A stretch of 64,000 nt of DNA, taken from contig JBBQJI010000002.1 of the NCBI GenBank assembly GCA_038325765.1, forward strand, positions 1 through 64,000, written 5' to 3'. The position numbers were made by a program, and so were the translations under genes. Of this stretch, positions 62,196-64,000 are shown piece after piece. The stretch's first letter is position 1, and each line of letters begins with the position of its first letter. The DNA comes from Xiheibacterium sp038325765 (lineage in GTDB: Bacteria > Myxococcota_A > Polyangia > Nannocystales > Nannocystaceae). The notes under the pieces were generated by a model. That model searched no databases. It saw nothing but the letters and a program-made list of their open reading frames with translations, and had not been told where the DNA came from.

Positions 62196-63730
62196 CGGTC
62201 GCCGCCGAGTTCCGCGCCGAGCTCACGTGGGTGGTGCGGGCTGGCAGCCGGGCGATCTGCGTCGCCACCGACGACGAGGCCCGCGCCGTCGCCCTCGTCG
62301 AGGAGGTGGGCGCTACGCTCGAGTGGCCGGTCCACACGTGGAGCCTCGCCGCGGGCAGTTTCGGCGCCACCGGCTCACACGGCGCCACCGGCTCACACGG
62401 CGCATCGGGCCCGCGGGGCGGAGGCGAGGCCCGCGGCCTCGGCGAGCTCCTCGAGCGACTGTACGGCGATCGCGACGACGCGCTGTGGCTGCTGCTCGAC
62501 GTGGCGGCCGTGCTCGATGCCGCGGCGCTGCGACGCTGCCGCGAGCTGGCCCAGCGCAGCGGCGGACCCACGGTGATCCTCATCGAGCGCGCCGCCGGCC
62601 CCACCGCCCCGCTGATGCGCATCCCCGAGCTGGTGACGCTCAGCCTGCCGCCGCCCGACGCCGCCGAGCTCGGTGCGCGCCTCGAGTCGATCGCCGCCAG
62701 CTTGCAGCACGCCGGGTGGCGCGGCGCGACCGACCGACTCGGTGGCGGCGACGCGGCGATCGTCGAGGCCGCCGCCGGCCTGCCAAGCTATGCGTTCGAG
62801 CGCATCCTCGCCGAGGCCGTGCTCGCCCACGGCCTCGACATCGCCGCCGTCGTTCGCCACATCCGCACCGCCAAGCCCCACGTCATCGGCCGCGACGGCC
62901 TGCTCGAACCGATCGCGACCACGCAAGCCACACGCCTGGGCGGCCTCGACAATCTCAAGGCGTGGCTGTCCCTGCGCAAGCTGACCTTCGGACCCGACGC
63001 GGTCGAAGCCGGCATCGGCCCAGCCCGTGGCTGTCTGCTCGTCGGCGTGCAGGGCTGCGGCAAGAGCCTCGCGGCGCGGGTGTGCGGCGACACGCTGGGG
63101 CTGCCGCTGGTGCGGCTCGAGCCCGGGCGCCTCTTCGGCGGCACGGTGGGCGAGAGCGAAGCCAACCTGCGCCGCGCCCTCGCCGACGTCGATCGCATCG
63201 CCCCGTTGGTGCTCTGGATCGACGAGCTCGACAAGGGCTTCGCCGGCGCCGAGGGCTCGGCCAGCGACGCCGGTACCGCCGCGCGGGTGCTCGGCGGCCT
63301 GCTCACGTGGCTGCAAGAGCGCACCCGGCCGGTGTTCGTGATCGCGACGGCCAACCGCGTCGACGTGCTACCCGCCGAGCTGCTGCGACGCGGACGCTTC
63401 GACGAGGTCTTCTTCGTCGACCTGCCGGGCGCGGACGCCCGGGAAGCGATCGCGGAGGTGCACTGGTCCGCGGCGCAGCGCGGCGCGACATTGCACCCCG
63501 ATCCGTGGCCCGAGCTCGCCGCGCTCGCCCGCGGCGCCGACGGCTACAGCGGGGCAGAGCTCGCCGCAGCGCTCGGCGAGGCGCGCGTCATCGCGTTCGC
63601 CGAACGACGGTCGTTGCGCGCCGACGACTTCGCGCAGGCCCTCGCCGCCAGCATCCCGCTCTCGGTGCTGCGCGCCGAGGAGGTCGCCGCGCTGCGCCGT
63701 TGGGCGAGTGGTCGCGCCCGCGTGGCCTGA
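62192..63730 (+). CDS. Ycf46-like AAA+ ATPase
   Basis: A 512-residue protein. The N-terminal half (1-235) is a diverged, inactive P-loop-like domain that contains a short collagen-like insert (GATGSHGATGSHGASGPRG, residues 55-73) from an 18-base DNA repeat. The C-terminal half matches Ycf46-type AAA+: GGLDNLKAWLSLRKLTF, Walker A LLVGVQGCGKS, LEPGRLFGGTVGESEANLRR, Walker B LVLWIDELDKGFAG, sensor FVIATANRVDVLPAELLRRG with arginine finger RGRFDE. Ycf46 proteins are cytoplasmic and of unsettled function (carbon-use control in cyanobacteria). It is coupled to the unknown gene upstream. Confidence 0.85.
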   Translation: MTVAAEFRAELTWVVRAGSRAICVATDDEARAVALVEEVGATLEWPVHTWSLAAGSFGATGSHGATGSHGASGPRGGGEARGLGELLERLYGDRDDALWLLLDVAAVLDAAALRRCRELAQRSGGPTVILIERAAGPTAPLMRIPELVTLSLPPPDAAELGARLESIAASLQHAGWRGATDRLGGGDAAIVEAAAGLPSYAFERILAEAVLAHGLDIAAVVRHIRTAKPHVIGRDGLLEPIATTQATRLGGLDNLKAWLSLRKLTFGPDAVEAGIGPARGCLLVGVQGCGKSLAARVCGDTLGLPLVRLEPGRLFGGTVGESEANLRRALADVDRIAPLVLWIDELDKGFAGAEGSASDAGTAARVLGGLLTWLQERTRPVFVIATANRVDVLPAELLRRGRFDEVFFVDLPGADAREAIAEVHWSAAQRGATLHPDPWPELAALARGADGYSGAELAAALGEARVIAFAERRSLRADDFAQALAASIPLSVLRAEEVAALRRWASGRARVA

Positions 63731-63752
63731 ACACGGCGGTCGGCTTTCGGCG

Positions 63753-63758
63753 TACGCT
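63753..63758 (+). promoter_or_regulatory. -10-like hexamer TACGCT
   Basis: TACGCT, 6 bases before the GTG at 63765. Confidence 0.45.
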
Positions 63759-63764
63759 GCGTCC

Positions 63765-64000
63765 GTGATCGAGCTCGGCTTCGTGACCTCGGGGCGTCTG
63801 TCGACGTCGGGACTGCAACACCTGGTCGTGATCGCGCCCGCGGCTCGGCTCACCCGGCAGCGCGGTGGCAAGGGCGCCCCGCGGAAGCTGCCGGCCGGCC
63901 TGCTCGACCGCCGCCGCACCGAGCTGCTGCTCGCGCTTGCGGCCGAGACCAAGCCCGGTGCCCGCGGCGCCCTCGCCTCGACGCTCGGCAGTGATCCGAC
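63765..64000 (+). CDS. Start of an unidentified gene (cut by the window end)
   Basis: At least 78 residues from GTG, open to the last base. It begins IELGFVTSGRLSTSGLQHLV and continues with a basic region (RLTRQRGGKGAPRKLP) and a helix (RRTELLLALAAETKPG). The strand-rich start followed by a helix recalls the N-terminal domain of M17 leucyl aminopeptidases, but not enough is present to say. A -10-like TACGCT supports the start. Confidence 0.5.
   Translation, partial: MIELGFVTSGRLSTSGLQHLVVIAPAARLTRQRGGKGAPRKLPAGLLDRRRTELLLALAAETKPGARGALASTLGSDP

Overview
The window is a very GC-rich (roughly 70% or more by eye) bacterial chromosome segment, almost fully coding, with no transposase, integrase, CRISPR array, tRNA or rRNA that I can see. 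It most likely comes from a myxobacterium, probably of the Nannocystis/Plesiocystis/Enhygromyxa type. The reasons are a CdnL/CarD-family factor, lipoproteins with acidic Ser/Thr linkers, a Cys-rich C-G-D/N-G repeat protein with a P domain, a trypsin with a MYXO-CTERM-like tail, a 3,031-residue TPR protein and the futalosine menaquinone route. The taxonomic call is inference.

Layout. 1-5.8 kb: intergenic repeats, a dprA - LysM - TPR lipoprotein operon, then a cobalamin riboswitch in front of an unrecognised lipoprotein. 5.9-9.0 kb: mdh-sucC-sucD. 9.2-11.4 kb: a membrane protein with a TIR-like N-terminus and a minisatellite tail, then the cobalamin adenosyltransferase PduO. 11.6-14.1 kb: mqnB-mqnD, divergent from a decaprenyl-phosphate phosphoribosyltransferase-like gene. 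14.1-17.3 kb: a glutamine-synthetase family gene, a beheaded lspA remnant, lgt and an intact lspA. 17.3-23.0 kb: pabB, pgsA, an AIM24-like gene and a lytic transglycosylase on the minus strand, then nadB and a lipoprotein. 23.2-31.7 kb: cdnL, a macro-domain gene and the partial complex I cluster nuoABCD-G-H-I, in which NuoH carries a lipoprotein-type beta-sandwich domain at its N-terminus. 31.9 kb: a 6S RNA, then gltX. 33.7-41.5 kb: Cys-rich lipoprotein, soluble mini-chemoreceptor, zinc-ribbon/long-helix/H1-tail protein, CPBP protease, M16 protease. 41.8-50.9 kb: the giant TPR gene. 50.9-58.6 kb: mostly secreted or surface proteins (haem-motif lipoprotein, lipase, trypsin, PEGA-like protein) plus the prepilin peptidase. 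58.9-64.0 kb: rsfS, rlmH, comF, smpB, an unknown gene, a Ycf46-like AAA+ ATPase and the start of one more gene.

Themes that connect the genes: lipoprotein production (lgt and lspA beside about eight predicted lipoproteins), cobalamin (riboswitch plus PduO), menaquinone/complex I respiration with the TCA genes, and ribosome maintenance (rsfS, rlmH, smpB, with 6S RNA for polymerase control).

Three signals are not ordinary annotation. First, about 20 genes have a TAnnnT-like -10 hexamer only 6-12 bases before the start codon, usually without a Shine-Dalgarno, which suggests widespread leaderless transcription. Second, an intergenic hairpin repeat family begins exactly on the TGA stop codon of the preceding gene at every locus where that junction is visible. 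Third, the cobalamin riboswitch controls a lipoprotein of unknown function rather than a known B12 gene.
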